Below are positions 45,394 to 54,889 of a stretch of 64,000 nucleotides of DNA, in pieces. Position numbers and translations under genes: made by a program. Under the pieces are notes generated by a model. That model ran no database searches. It was given only the letters and a program-made list of their open reading frames with translations, and was not told the origin of the DNA. This stretch comes from an uncultured Clostridia bacterium (lineage in GTDB: Bacteria > Bacillota > Clostridia > UBA1381), in contig CAKSDE010000009.1 of assembly GCA_934444735.1 (NCBI GenBank), positions 1 through 64,000 of the forward strand, written 5' to 3'. How positions within the stretch are numbered: position 1 is the first letter of the stretch; each line of letters starts with the position of its first letter.

Positions 45394-46547
45394 TATTTTT
45401 CGGAATACCTCGATACGTTGAGAACGATTCCCATTTCTGCCAAAAGCACCATCAACGCTGTTCCGCCGTAGCTGAAAAACGGCATCGTAACACCGGTATT
45501 CGGTATTGTTGATGTAACAACGGCAATATTAAATACCGTCTGTATCGCAATCTGCGCCATAATTCCGACTACCGTCAACATTCCGAATACATCCGGCGCA
45601 TTTAAAGCTATCTTTATTCCTCTTATTATCAGCATTGCAAAAAGCGCAATTACAAACACCGCCCCGACAAATCCCAGCTCCTCACAGATAATCGCAAAGA
45701 TAAAGTCGTTGTACGGCTCGGGGAGGTATGTATATTTCTGCACGCTCTGACCGAGTCCCACTCCGAAAAGTCCGCCCGAGCCGATTGCATACAGTCCCTG
45801 AATAAGCTGATAGCTCGAGGACTGAACATTTTCAAAAGGGTGCAGAAAGCTCGTCAATCGGTCGGAACGCAGAAGCATCGCAGCTCCCAATCCCAAAGGC
45901 GCCGCAACAAGCAAGCCGCCTCCGACAAGCTTATAGCTCATACCGCCGACAAGCATTACCACAACCGCAATACCGCATATGATAATCGTACCGCTCAAAT
46001 GAGTTTCGAGCATCATCAAAGCCGCAACAATTCCTATCCAGAAAAAGTAAAATTTAAGTCCTTTCCAGCTTTTCAAATCATGCCGTCCGTCCTCAATCTG
46101 AGCCGCAAAAAACATTGCAATAACTACCTTCATAAGCTCGGACGGCTGAAATTCGGTAAAATAAAGGTTAATCCATCGTCTTGAGCCGTTATGACTTGAG
46201 CCTATACCGGGCAGAAATACCATAGCCAAAAGCACCACGCATATAAGCATAAATGTCCCGGTATGTTTTTTATATTTTCTGTAGTCAATCCTCGAAATAA
46301 CAATCATGGCGGCAAAACCGATTCCGCCGTATATCAGCTGACGCACAAAAAAGTGATATGAATTTTTAAACTTTGTATTTGCCGCCGGTGCAGATGCGCT
46401 CAAAAGCATCACAAGACCTGCGCAGACAATAACTATAAGTATAGTCAAAAACGTATAATCCATCTGTCCCATTCTGCGTTTTTTCAAAATCTTTTCCGCC
46501 GGCTTTTCCAAACGCGTGCGACCGCTTATCGCATTTTTCCTTTTCAT
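45393..46547 (-). CDS. ftsW: Lipid II polymerase FtsW/SpoVE (SEDS family)
   Basis: 384-residue polytopic SEDS protein with about ten membrane segments. Family motifs include GIGSSHNGSRRWINL, FQPSELMKVV, LPEPYNDFIFAIICEELGFVG and NTGVTMPFFSYGGTALM. It polymerises glycan strands with the adjacent class B PBP. From sequence alone FtsW and SpoVE are hard to separate. ATG 46547 has AAAGGAGCGG. It follows mraY directly where murD would normally lie. Confidence 0.93.
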   Translation of the reverse strand: MKRKNAISGRTRLEKPAEKILKKRRMGQMDYTFLTILIVIVCAGLVMLLSASAPAANTKFKNSYHFFVRQLIYGGIGFAAMIVISRIDYRKYKKHTGTFMLICVVLLAMVFLPGIGSSHNGSRRWINLYFTEFQPSELMKVVIAMFFAAQIEDGRHDLKSWKGLKFYFFWIGIVAALMMLETHLSGTIIICGIAVVVMLVGGMSYKLVGGGLLVAAPLGLGAAMLLRSDRLTSFLHPFENVQSSSYQLIQGLYAIGSGGLFGVGLGQSVQKYTYLPEPYNDFIFAIICEELGFVGAVFVIALFAMLIIRGIKIALNAPDVFGMLTVVGIMAQIAIQTVFNIAVVTSTIPNTGVTMPFFSYGGTALMVLLAEMGIVLNVSRYSEK

Positions 46548-46568
46548 ACGTCCGCTCCTTTCGCCGAT

Positions 46569-47549
46569 TTATAAATAAAGTCCCAAAAATGCTGCAACAC
46601 ACAGCAAAAGCGTTACAATTGAAAATACCGTTACAATCTTAACCTCGCTCCAGCCGCACATCTCGAAATGGTGATGTATCGGAGACATTTTAAATATGCG
46701 CTTTCCCGTAAGCTTAAACGACGCCACCTGTAATATAACCGAGAGCGCCTCAAAAAGATATACAAATCCTGCAATGACAAGTATAAGCGGCATTTTTAAC
46801 CCTACCGCCAAAACACTTATCGCACCGCCCAAAAAAAGCGAACCCGTATCTCCCATAAACACCTTTGCCGGGTAATGATTATAGATCAAAAATCCCAAAA
46901 CACCGCCTGCAACCGCCGCCGAGAAGATTGTCGCGGCAGACGAATCCAGACATACCGCCGCAGCCGTAAAAAACAACGCAACAATCACAGTTATAGATGC
47001 CGCCAAGCCGTCCAGACCGTCTGTCAGGTTTACGGCATTAACGGTTCCGGTAACAACAATCAAGGTAAATACGATATAGAGCCACCACGGCATAGACCAT
47101 GATGTGTGCGCAAACGGAATAATAATCTCGGTGTTCAGATCCCCCGTATAATTCATGACAACAATATATATAACCGACAAAATCACCTGCAGGATAAATT
47201 TCTGCGGTGCGGTCAATCCCTGGTTCTGCTTTTTTATAACCTTTACATAATCGTCCACAAATCCTATCGCACCGAATCCGACAGCAATCAGGAGCATCAT
47301 CATAAGATGCACGTCAAATTTAATTAAAAGCGCGACAATCGCCGCAACAATCACTCCGGCTATAAATATAAATCCGCCCATAGTCGGCGTACCCGCCTTT
47401 TTTTCGTGCCATTTCGGGCCGTCCTCCAGTATCTGCTGACCGAACTTTAACCGCCTTAACCACGGAATCATTACCGGTCCCAAAACAACCGCCACAAAAA
47501 ACGAAACCAAAAACGGAATCAATATAAAACTAAGTCCAATTATATTCAT
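46569..47549 (-). CDS. mraY: Phospho-MurNAc-pentapeptide translocase MraY
   Basis: 326-residue integral membrane enzyme forming lipid I. Motifs are AGTPTMGGFIF, the Asp-rich GFVDDYVKV, NLTDGLDGLAA, FMGDTGSLFLGG and the His motif MSPIHHHFEMCGW. I start at ATG 47549, ten bases from GAGG; a TTG six bases earlier is an alternative. It follows murF by 21 bases. Confidence 0.96.
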   Translation of the reverse strand: MNIIGLSFILIPFLVSFFVAVVLGPVMIPWLRRLKFGQQILEDGPKWHEKKAGTPTMGGFIFIAGVIVAAIVALLIKFDVHLMMMLLIAVGFGAIGFVDDYVKVIKKQNQGLTAPQKFILQVILSVIYIVVMNYTGDLNTEIIIPFAHTSWSMPWWLYIVFTLIVVTGTVNAVNLTDGLDGLAASITVIVALFFTAAAVCLDSSAATIFSAAVAGGVLGFLIYNHYPAKVFMGDTGSLFLGGAISVLAVGLKMPLILVIAGFVYLFEALSVILQVASFKLTGKRIFKMSPIHHHFEMCGWSEVKIVTVFSIVTLLLCVAAFLGLYL

Positions 47550-47570
47550 CTTCAAACAATCCTCTCGATT

Positions 47571-48920
47571 TTATTTTATCTTTTGGTAAATCTTCTCAAA
47601 CTTCATACCTCTTGACGCTTTTATCAAAATACAGTCGCCGTCTTTTACAATATTTTTTATATTTTCCGCAGCGGCATCGGTATCGTCAAAGCTGATAACC
47701 TCGCTCATTCCTGCGTCTTTTGCACCCTCTGCAATAAATTTTGCATTCTCACCCGCGGTAATCAAAACGTCAGCCGCATCATTAACCGATTTCCCGAGCT
47801 TTCTGTGTTCCTCCTCGGCAAAGCTGCCCATTTCCAAAACATCGCCCAAAACCGCGACGCGCCTATGCCCTTTTACCGTCTTTAAAACCTCCAAAGAAGC
47901 TCTTATAGAGTCGGGTGCGGCATTGTAGAAATCCTTTAAAATAATGGTTTCCCCCGATTTTTCTATGCTCATTCGCATATCGGTCATCTCTGCCGCCGCA
48001 ACCCCTTTTATACATTCCTCGGGTGAGATTCCGTAATGCACTCCGACCGCAATTGCGGCAAGCGCATTATAAACATTATGCATACCCGGAGCTTTCACCT
48101 CGGCAGGATATTTTTTACCGTCCATACTCACCGTAAAGCTCGAGCCTAAAATTCCGTTATTTTTAATATCCACAGCACGCACATCACAATTCTCACCCGA
48201 TCCGTAGCGTACAATCGGAAAATCTTTCTTAATATTCTTCAAAAACTTATCGTCACCGTTTACAATAAGAACATTCTCATCATTAAAATAATTGCATATT
48301 TCAAGCTTTGCCTTTAAAATCCCCTCCTGCGAGCCGAGGTTCTCTATATGCGACATTCCTATATTGGTAATAACCGCCGCATCAGGTCTTGCGATACTTG
48401 CAAGGTAATCAAGCTCGCCGAATGCGGACATTCCCATCTCAAGTACCGCCATATTGTGATTTTCCTCTTTTTCAAGGATTGTAAGCGGCATTCCTATCTC
48501 GTTATTGTGGTTCCCCGTACTCTTTAAAATATCAAATTTTCTTGCTAAAACCGCAGAAATCATATCCTTTGTGGAGGTCTTGCCGACACTCCCCGTAATT
48601 CCCACAACAGGGATCGGATAAAACCTTAAATATTCGGCGGCAATCGCACCGAGAGCGTCAAGAGTGCTTTTCACCTTTATAACCGCACCGTTTTCGCTTT
48701 TTATATCCTTTTCCGACAATGCCGCCGCGGCGCCGTTTTGCAGTACGTTATCTATATAATCGTGGCCGTCAAAGGTTTCGCCGCAAAACGGCACGAATAA
48801 GTCGCCGCTTTGTACGATTCGCGAATCGGTCACAACACGTTTCACCGAAAAATCATCATTGCCGCACAAAAGCTCGCCTTTTGTTGCTCTCAAAATGTCT
48901 TTTCCCGAAAATTTCTGCAT
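47571..48920 (-). CDS. murF: UDP-MurNAc-tripeptide:D-Ala-D-Ala ligase MurF
   Basis: 449-residue Mur ligase adding the D-Ala-D-Ala dipeptide. Motifs are FDGHDY, the P-loop GITGSVGKTSTKDM, ILEMGMSAFGELDYLA, NIGMSHIENLGS, HNVYNALAAIAVG and DFYNAAPDSI. ATG 48920 follows GGAGGAATAGATTT. Between it and murE are tandem repeats. Confidence 0.95.
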   Translation of the reverse strand: MQKFSGKDILRATKGELLCGNDDFSVKRVVTDSRIVQSGDLFVPFCGETFDGHDYIDNVLQNGAAAALSEKDIKSENGAVIKVKSTLDALGAIAAEYLRFYPIPVVGITGSVGKTSTKDMISAVLARKFDILKSTGNHNNEIGMPLTILEKEENHNMAVLEMGMSAFGELDYLASIARPDAAVITNIGMSHIENLGSQEGILKAKLEICNYFNDENVLIVNGDDKFLKNIKKDFPIVRYGSGENCDVRAVDIKNNGILGSSFTVSMDGKKYPAEVKAPGMHNVYNALAAIAVGVHYGISPEECIKGVAAAEMTDMRMSIEKSGETIILKDFYNAAPDSIRASLEVLKTVKGHRRVAVLGDVLEMGSFAEEEHRKLGKSVNDAADVLITAGENAKFIAEGAKDAGMSEVISFDDTDAAAENIKNIVKDGDCILIKASRGMKFEKIYQKIK

Positions 48921-48992
48921 AAATCTATTCCTCCAATATACACCGTACACACGGCGTCAATATATCTTTTGTTAAGTTACTTTCAAATATCA

Positions 48993-49200
48993 AATAATTG
49001 TGAGATGCACGCTTTCCTTTTTCCTAAATGCGTGCAGATTGCGGTTATGAAGCACGCCGACGTATACGATACTTCAAGTGCTGAATAATTGTGAGATGCA
49101 CGCTTTCCTTTTTTCCTAAATGCGTGCAGATTGCGGTTATGAAGCACGCCGACGTATACGATACTTCAAGTGCTGAATAATTGTGAGATGCACGCATTTA
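48993..49200 (-). repeat. Tandem repeats at the 3' end of murE
   Basis: Two full units of 91-92 bp (48993-49083, 49084-49175) and a partial third (to ~49198), nearly identical, each opening AATAATTGTGAGATGCACGC on the plus strand. The third, partial unit lies inside the end of murE and encodes its last residues and stop. On the minus strand each unit has ends GCGTGCA/TGCACGC and an internal AGCAC/GTGCT stem with a GTAT/ATAC tip. The core is homologous to the repeats after lon. Confidence 0.9.
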
Positions 49201-50593
49201 CTATTTTTCGCTCGTCAAAGGGGAGTTTGGTTTTTCCTATTATTTGGTAGGTTTCCTGCCCTTTCCCGGCAAGCAGAATAACATCATTCGGCTTTGCAAG
49301 CGAAATCGCATGAGCTATCGCCATTTTGCGGTCGGGGACAATGCAATACTCACCTTTTGTCGCTTTTATCCCCTCATATATATCACAAATTATCGAAAGC
49401 GGATCTTCGCATCTCGGATTATCCGATGTGATTATTGTATAATCGGAATACTTCCCGGCGATTTCACCCATAATCGGGCGCTTTGTTTTATCCCTGTCGC
49501 CGCCGCACCCGAAAACGGTAATCACTCTGCCCTTTGAAAATCCCTTTGCGGTATGTATGATTTTTTCCAGTCCGTCGGGAGTATGCGCATAGTCGATTAT
49601 AACCGAAAAATCTCTTCCCGTATCGATTTTTTCCATTCTTCCCAAAACAGGCTTTACGGTTTTTAATGCATCGGCCGCTTTCCCGAAATCCAATCCCAAG
49701 GATATGCAAGCGCCGACCGCCGTGAGCATATTATACACATTGAACCGTCCGCAAAGCGGCATATTCGTGCGCACTTTTTTGCCTTTATATTCAAGTATAA
49801 ACTCCGAGCCGTCCGCGTCCGATTTCAGAACCGCCGCCTCAAGATCAGCATCATGAAAGCCTACCGAAAGCTTTTTCCCTTTTATGTCCGAGTAATATCT
49901 TGCACCTGTCGGATCGTCTATATTTATGACGCACTCTTTGCACATCGGAAAAAGCAGTGCTTTTGCCCTTTTGTACTCTTCAAAAGTCTTGTGAAAGTCC
50001 AGATGGTCACGCGTAAGATTGGTAAATATCCCAACGTCAAACTCGCACCCCCACACACGCTTTTGTACAAGCGCATGGGACGATACCTCCATTATGACAT
50101 ATGCCGCGCCCATACTCCGCATTTTTGCGAAAATCTTCCAAAGCTCTATCGGATTCGGTGTAGTCGGTGTGTTTGTTTCAACTCCGATTCGCTCGTCATT
50201 CAAAAAAACTCCGTTTGTTCCTATTATACCCACATTTTCGCCTTGAGCTATCAATATGTCTCTAACAAGATGGGTGACGGTTGTTTTTCCATTTGTCCCC
50301 GTCACCCCGATAAGCTTAAAAGTTTTTTCACCCGGAAAATAGTATTTTTTCGCCAGCTCCGCCGTCATCTTGCTAAGATCGTCGGCTACGATAACAGGCT
50401 TTTCGGCATTATCGAGAGTACGGTACGAGACTATCGCCGCAGCGCCGTTATCCACCGCCTCCGCCGCATAATCCGCACCGTCCTTTTCGCTGCCCTTTTT
50501 GCAGATAAATACATATCCCGGTTTTATCATTTGTGAATTATCCGAAAGACCTTGAACTTCAAAATCTTCGTCCGTCCTAAGTGATCGGAACAA
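49166..50593 (-). CDS. murE: UDP-MurNAc-Ala-Glu:meso-diaminopimelate ligase MurE
   Basis: 475-residue Mur ligase. Motifs are GVTGTNGKTTVTHL, EVSSHAL, NLTRDHLDFHKTFEEY, YAHTPDG and GCGGDRDKTKRP. The specificity motif DNPR (in TSDNPRCEDP) indicates meso-diaminopimelate. The first canonical in-frame start is TTG 50593, but it is 24 bases from AAGGAG. An ATT at 50606-50608 is nine bases from it and would add LASE-like residues that fit the family N-terminus. The C-terminal residues are encoded within a tandem repeat unit. Confidence 0.95.
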   Translation of the reverse strand: MFRSLRTDEDFEVQGLSDNSQMIKPGYVFICKKGSEKDGADYAAEAVDNGAAAIVSYRTLDNAEKPVIVADDLSKMTAELAKKYYFPGEKTFKLIGVTGTNGKTTVTHLVRDILIAQGENVGIIGTNGVFLNDERIGVETNTPTTPNPIELWKIFAKMRSMGAAYVIMEVSSHALVQKRVWGCEFDVGIFTNLTRDHLDFHKTFEEYKRAKALLFPMCKECVINIDDPTGARYYSDIKGKKLSVGFHDADLEAAVLKSDADGSEFILEYKGKKVRTNMPLCGRFNVYNMLTAVGACISLGLDFGKAADALKTVKPVLGRMEKIDTGRDFSVIIDYAHTPDGLEKIIHTAKGFSKGRVITVFGCGGDRDKTKRPIMGEIAGKYSDYTIITSDNPRCEDPLSIICDIYEGIKATKGEYCIVPDRKMAIAHAISLAKPNDVILLAGKGQETYQIIGKTKLPFDERKIVNACISQLFST

Positions 50594-50624
50594 TTCACTT
50601 GCTAAAATAACTATCTACTCCTTT

Positions 50625-52889
50625 TTAATCTGATGACTCATTTCTGAATTCTACACTCACAACAGTCGCAGGTGCAACGGAATCGCCCGCCTCTATGCTC
50701 TGTTTTACCGCAATAGCGCCGCTTGCCGCTCTTCCCGCTCCCGATACCGCAAAGTTCAGTCCGCAATTTTCCAAAGTTGCACGCGCGTCAGCCGCGGTCA
50801 TTCCCACAACATTCGGCACTTCAACCGTACTTCCCTTAGGTATCTCTTCTGTATATAAAATAACTGTAGAATCCGCAATAAGACTTACTCCGGGCTTCGG
50901 CAGCTGATCTGCTATAGTATCGCCGTCACCCTTAACTCTGACCTTAAATCCTGCCTTTTCGATTGCCGCTTTCGCCTCGTCAACAGACATCGTGCGCACC
51001 TCGGGCACTGTAGTTGACGCATTCTGCGCCTCTGTTTCGGTATACTGTCTTTCCACGCCCATATAATCAAGCGTTTCTTCGATAAGCGAGCCTACAACCG
51101 GCGCGGCTATCGTTCCGCCGTATCTTACCGCCACCTGCGGTTCGTCCATCATAATAAGCACTGCTATCTGCGGATCGTCCGCCGGTGCAAAACCGATAAA
51201 TGACGCGATACGCTTATCATTATTACGGCCTTTTTCCGATGTACCTGTTTTTCCGCCGATTCTGTAGCCTTGAATATATGCGTTACGTCCCGAGCCTGTC
51301 GGGCTTGAAACAACGCCTTCGAGTATCTGTTTCATCATATCGGAGGTTTCTTTTGAAATAACCTTATTCACAATCTCAGGCTGATAGCTTTTTAATATTC
51401 CGTTATCGTTTCTGATTTCTTTTACAATATGCGGTTTCATCAGATCGCCGCCGTTTATTACCGCCGAAACAGCCGTAATAAGCTGAATCGGTGTAATACT
51501 GAAGCCCTGCCCGAACGAGCTTGTCGCAACGTCGGTTTCGCTCAGCTTATGCTTATAATAGATACTGCCCGACTCTCCGATAAGCTCTATTCCCGTCTTT
51601 TCGGTAAAGCCGAATGCCTTAAAGTATTCCATGAACTTCTCGCCGCCGACTCTTAAGCCCAATTCCATAAATACCGGGTTACACGAATTTTCAACGCCCT
51701 GTACAAAGGTTTCCGCACCGTGTCCCGTTCTTTTATGGCATCGGATCGTTCTGTCGGCAACCTGCTTATATCCGCTGCAATAAAACTGCGAATCGAGGTT
51801 TACCACATTTTCCTCCAGCGCAATCGCGGCGGTTATAATCTTAAAGGTCGAACCCGGCTCATATGTATCGGAAATCGCCTTATTACGCCACATTTTATTT
51901 CTTATCGCCGCAATTGCCTTATTTTTAATATCGTCATCGTCCGAATCGTAACCGTTTAGCTCCTCATTGTCCTTTATATCAATTGCATATTTTAAAAATG
52001 TGTCGATACTGTACGGATCGTTCAAATCATAATCAGGCTTTGACGCCATAGCATATATCTCGCCCGTTTTCGGGTTCATTACGATTCCTGCCGCACCCTC
52101 TTTTAACTGCTGCTCAATTACCGCATTTTCCAGATGCTTCTCCAAAAGATGCTGTATTGTTTCGTCCGCAGTCAAGACCACGTCCGCGCCCTTTCCTGCC
52201 GGATTTGCCTCCTCATACTCCAGATCAATATCCACACCGGCAGCAGACGCAAGACTTAATATACTTCCGTTTTTACCGCTTAAAGGTCCGTCAAAGGTCT
52301 TTTCAACGCCCGAAAGACCGTTATTGTCGTACCCTGTAAAGCCGATAAGCTGCGATGCGATACTATAAGAATAAAAGCGCTTTGAGTCCAGTTCAAAATA
52401 TACGCCCGAAAAAAGCTCTGCCATTTTCTTATCGACCGAGCTGTCCTTTAGTTTCTTTATTTCGTCTGTCTGTTCGACAGTAATTCTCTTCTTTATAACC
52501 TGGTAGCTTCTGTCCTTTGTAACAAGCTTGTATATTTCATCTCTGTCCATACCGAGTATTTCGGAGAGCTTGTCGGAAATAGTATTTGCGGCAATATCGC
52601 TCACATTCCCTTCCGAATCCTTGTAGCTTGTTATCTTTTTCGGATTGCACACCACCGTATTTACCGATGCGCTCTCGGCAAGCACCTTGCCGTTTCTGTC
52701 ATATATAGTGCCGCGGTTTGCCGTAACGGCAGATGATCGTGTCTGCTGAGCGACCGCCTTGTTTTTTAGTTCCTCACCGCGCACGAACTGCCAATAACCG
52801 ATACGCAGAATCAACACGCCGAGCATAACAGCCGCAGCAGCGAATGGCACCAGGCATCGTTTGCGCATTTTACCTAAACCAATTGCCAT
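50625..52889 (-). CDS. Class B penicillin-binding protein, SpoVD/FtsI type, with PASTA domains
   Basis: 754-residue transpeptidase with one N-terminal membrane helix (~12-33). It has a dimerisation domain, a transpeptidase domain with SxxK in PGSTFKIIT (~343), a SxN-like region TSSFGQGFSITPIQL and KTG in GGKTGTSEKG (~541), then two C-terminal PASTA domains (TVPEVRTMSVDEAKAAIEKA; VEVPNVVGMTAADARATLEN). Two PASTA copies are typical of septal PBP2x/SpoVD proteins. Whether it serves vegetative division, spore cortex or both cannot be decided. ATG 52889 has GGAG seven bases before. Confidence 0.92.
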   Translation of the reverse strand: MAIGLGKMRKRCLVPFAAAAVMLGVLILRIGYWQFVRGEELKNKAVAQQTRSSAVTANRGTIYDRNGKVLAESASVNTVVCNPKKITSYKDSEGNVSDIAANTISDKLSEILGMDRDEIYKLVTKDRSYQVIKKRITVEQTDEIKKLKDSSVDKKMAELFSGVYFELDSKRFYSYSIASQLIGFTGYDNNGLSGVEKTFDGPLSGKNGSILSLASAAGVDIDLEYEEANPAGKGADVVLTADETIQHLLEKHLENAVIEQQLKEGAAGIVMNPKTGEIYAMASKPDYDLNDPYSIDTFLKYAIDIKDNEELNGYDSDDDDIKNKAIAAIRNKMWRNKAISDTYEPGSTFKIITAAIALEENVVNLDSQFYCSGYKQVADRTIRCHKRTGHGAETFVQGVENSCNPVFMELGLRVGGEKFMEYFKAFGFTEKTGIELIGESGSIYYKHKLSETDVATSSFGQGFSITPIQLITAVSAVINGGDLMKPHIVKEIRNDNGILKSYQPEIVNKVISKETSDMMKQILEGVVSSPTGSGRNAYIQGYRIGGKTGTSEKGRNNDKRIASFIGFAPADDPQIAVLIMMDEPQVAVRYGGTIAAPVVGSLIEETLDYMGVERQYTETEAQNASTTVPEVRTMSVDEAKAAIEKAGFKVRVKGDGDTIADQLPKPGVSLIADSTVILYTEEIPKGSTVEVPNVVGMTAADARATLENCGLNFAVSGAGRAASGAIAVKQSIEAGDSVAPATVVSVEFRNESSD

Positions 52890-52931
52890 ATCAATCTCCA
52901 TTCAAAAAAACATATCTTTTAAATAAGCTTA

Positions 52932-53396
52932 TTACCAACCCAGACTGAATATTCCCATTATATTCTTTTTTAACGATTTTGCCGCGCCGCTCACCTTGTT
53001 TTTAACGCCCTCGGTTTCATTTGCCGTAACCTCTGTCACGTCCTCGCCGGTAACGTCTATATAAACCTTTTGGCTCTGCTCGGGGCGCTGCATATTGAGC
53101 TTTGTTGTCGCAATTTCTTCAACTGTCGATAAATCCACGCTCTGTTCAAGTTCAAAATTTTTCTGAACCTCGGTAGTCTTTAGTGTTTCCAACTGCGTCT
53201 GCAATTTTGAAACCTCTTTTTCCGTTTCAAATACAGCCACCTGTTTTGATATCATAAAATATGCCGCCATAGATATAACTATTGCGTACATTATAAATTT
53301 TACATTTAATTTCTGCTTCGGCTTAGGTGCTCTTTTAACTATTTTCACTTCTTCTTGTTTTTCTTCCAATTTATATGCTAAATTTCCGTATTCCAA
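52932..53396 (-). CDS. ftsL: FtsL/DivIC-like septum protein
   Basis: 154-residue bitopic protein: Lys-rich cytoplasmic start (KRAPKPKQKLNVK), one membrane helix (~34-51) and an extracellular coiled coil (KEVSKLQTQLETLKTTEVQKNFELEQ) ending in a MQRPEQSQKVYI motif typical of FtsL. The position between rsmH and the class B PBP is the conserved place of ftsL. The C-terminal ~35-residue tail is longer than usual. Confidence 0.85.
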   Translation of the reverse strand: MEYGNLAYKLEEKQEEVKIVKRAPKPKQKLNVKFIMYAIVISMAAYFMISKQVAVFETEKEVSKLQTQLETLKTTEVQKNFELEQSVDLSTVEEIATTKLNMQRPEQSQKVYIDVTGEDVTEVTANETEGVKNKVSGAAKSLKKNIMGIFSLGW

Positions 53397-53428
53397 AAAC
53401 AGACACCTCTTTAGTAAATTTTATATAA

Positions 53429-54361
53429 TCAAATCTTCTCTGCAATTCTGAGTTTTGCGCTTTTTGAGCGCGAGTTTTCGCTTAATTCTTCTGCCGACGG
53501 CAATATCGGCTTTCGGGTTATAACCTTAATATCTGCCTTTTTGCCGCATACGCACACCGGGAACTCCGGCGGGCAAGTGCAGCCTTTTGCACGTTCGGAA
53601 AATACATTTTTTACAATTCTGTCCTCCAGCGAATGGAAGGTGATAACAGAAAGTCTGCCGCCGGGATTTAATACGTCCAGAAAATCCCCGACCGCGTCTT
53701 TTAAAATCCGTATTTCGCCGTTCACTTCAATCCGTATTGCCTGAAACACGCGCTTTGCCGGGTGCGAACCCTTTATCCGCGCTTTTTGCGGTATTGCCGC
53801 TTTTATTATCTCAACCAGCTCACCCGTTGTTTTTACAGGTGATTTTTTCCGTCTCTCATCAATAAATTCTGCAATCCTTTTAGACCAGTTTTCCTCGCCG
53901 TACTCATAAAAGATATGCGTCAGCTCTTCTGTACTGTAGCCGTTTACCACATCATATGCGCTCAATTCACCGTCTTGGTTCATGCGCATATCCAACGGCG
54001 CGTCCTGCATATAGCTGAATCCGCGCTCTTTGTTGTCCAGCTGATACGAGGAAACTCCCAAATCCAAAACCGCGCCGTCAATTCCCGCAATGTCAAGCTC
54101 TTTTAAAATTGCTTTTATATTGCTGAAATTACCGTTTACCGTTTTAAATCTGCCGCAAAACGGCTCCAAACGTTTGCTTGCCGCGGCGATTGCCTCTTTA
54201 TCCTGATCGATACCGATCAGCGAAATGCTATTGTTCCTCGATAATATTTCATACGAATGTCCGCCGCCGCCCATAGTACCGTCAACATATATGCCGCCGT
54301 CCTTTATGTCAAGCCCGTCCACCGTTTCATTGAGCATAACGGAAAAATGTTTAAACTCCAT
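53429..54361 (-). CDS. rsmH: 16S rRNA m4C1402 methyltransferase RsmH
   Basis: 310-residue methyltransferase (MraW). The SAM-binding motif is YVDGTMGGGGHS, followed by LIGIDQDKEAI, GAVLDLGVSSYQLD, ERGFSYMQDAPLDMRM and the C-terminal FHSLEDRIVKNVF. A Cys-rich insert near CTCPPEFPVCVC is normal in the family. Starts 11 bases after mraZ. Confidence 0.96.
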   Translation of the reverse strand: MEFKHFSVMLNETVDGLDIKDGGIYVDGTMGGGGHSYEILSRNNSISLIGIDQDKEAIAAASKRLEPFCGRFKTVNGNFSNIKAILKELDIAGIDGAVLDLGVSSYQLDNKERGFSYMQDAPLDMRMNQDGELSAYDVVNGYSTEELTHIFYEYGEENWSKRIAEFIDERRKKSPVKTTGELVEIIKAAIPQKARIKGSHPAKRVFQAIRIEVNGEIRILKDAVGDFLDVLNPGGRLSVITFHSLEDRIVKNVFSERAKGCTCPPEFPVCVCGKKADIKVITRKPILPSAEELSENSRSKSAKLRIAEKI

Positions 54362-54372
54362 AATCTGACCTC

Positions 54373-54813
54373 TTATATATTAATGCCGTACGCTTTGATG
54401 CCCTCAAGGATAATGTCGTCATCATCATTCTCCATAGCCTCCCAGACTTCGGCATCCCAGATTTCAAGCTTGGTATTCATACCAACAAGCATAATATCCT
54501 TTTTAAGACCGGCATATGCCATAAGCTCCTCGGTAAGAGAAATTCTTCCCTGCTTATCGACCTCACAGCTTGCCGCCTTTCCGAAAAGCTTTCTCTGAAA
54601 ACGCGCCGCATTCTCATCTATCCCCGTCGGGAGCATACGCATCTTTTCGGCAATTGCCTCCCATTCCTTTTCGGTGTAAAGGTTCAGACATTTCTCGGCA
54701 GGTGCTCTTGTTATGTATATTGTGCCTTCAAGCTTTTCTCTTATTTTAGCCGGCAGAACAAAACGTCCGCGGTCATCAAGCTGACGCGCATATTCGCCCA
54801 CAAAATATACCAT
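54373..54813 (-). CDS. mraZ: Transcriptional regulator MraZ
   Basis: 146-residue AbrB-like protein with two SpoVT/AbrB-type halves (EYARQLDDRGRFVLPAKIRE and KLFGKAASCEVDKQGRISL). It opens the dcw cluster and in other bacteria represses it by binding TGGG repeats. Such repeats are seen just upstream. Confidence 0.95.
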   Translation of the reverse strand: MVYFVGEYARQLDDRGRFVLPAKIREKLEGTIYITRAPAEKCLNLYTEKEWEAIAEKMRMLPTGIDENAARFQRKLFGKAASCEVDKQGRISLTEELMAYAGLKKDIMLVGMNTKLEIWDAEVWEAMENDDDDIILEGIKAYGINI

Positions 54814-54889
54814 ACAAAAACACCGCCTTTCTTTTCATAATAAAGTATTCTTCCCAAAGGTATCGATTTTAAGACAAAACTTACATTTT

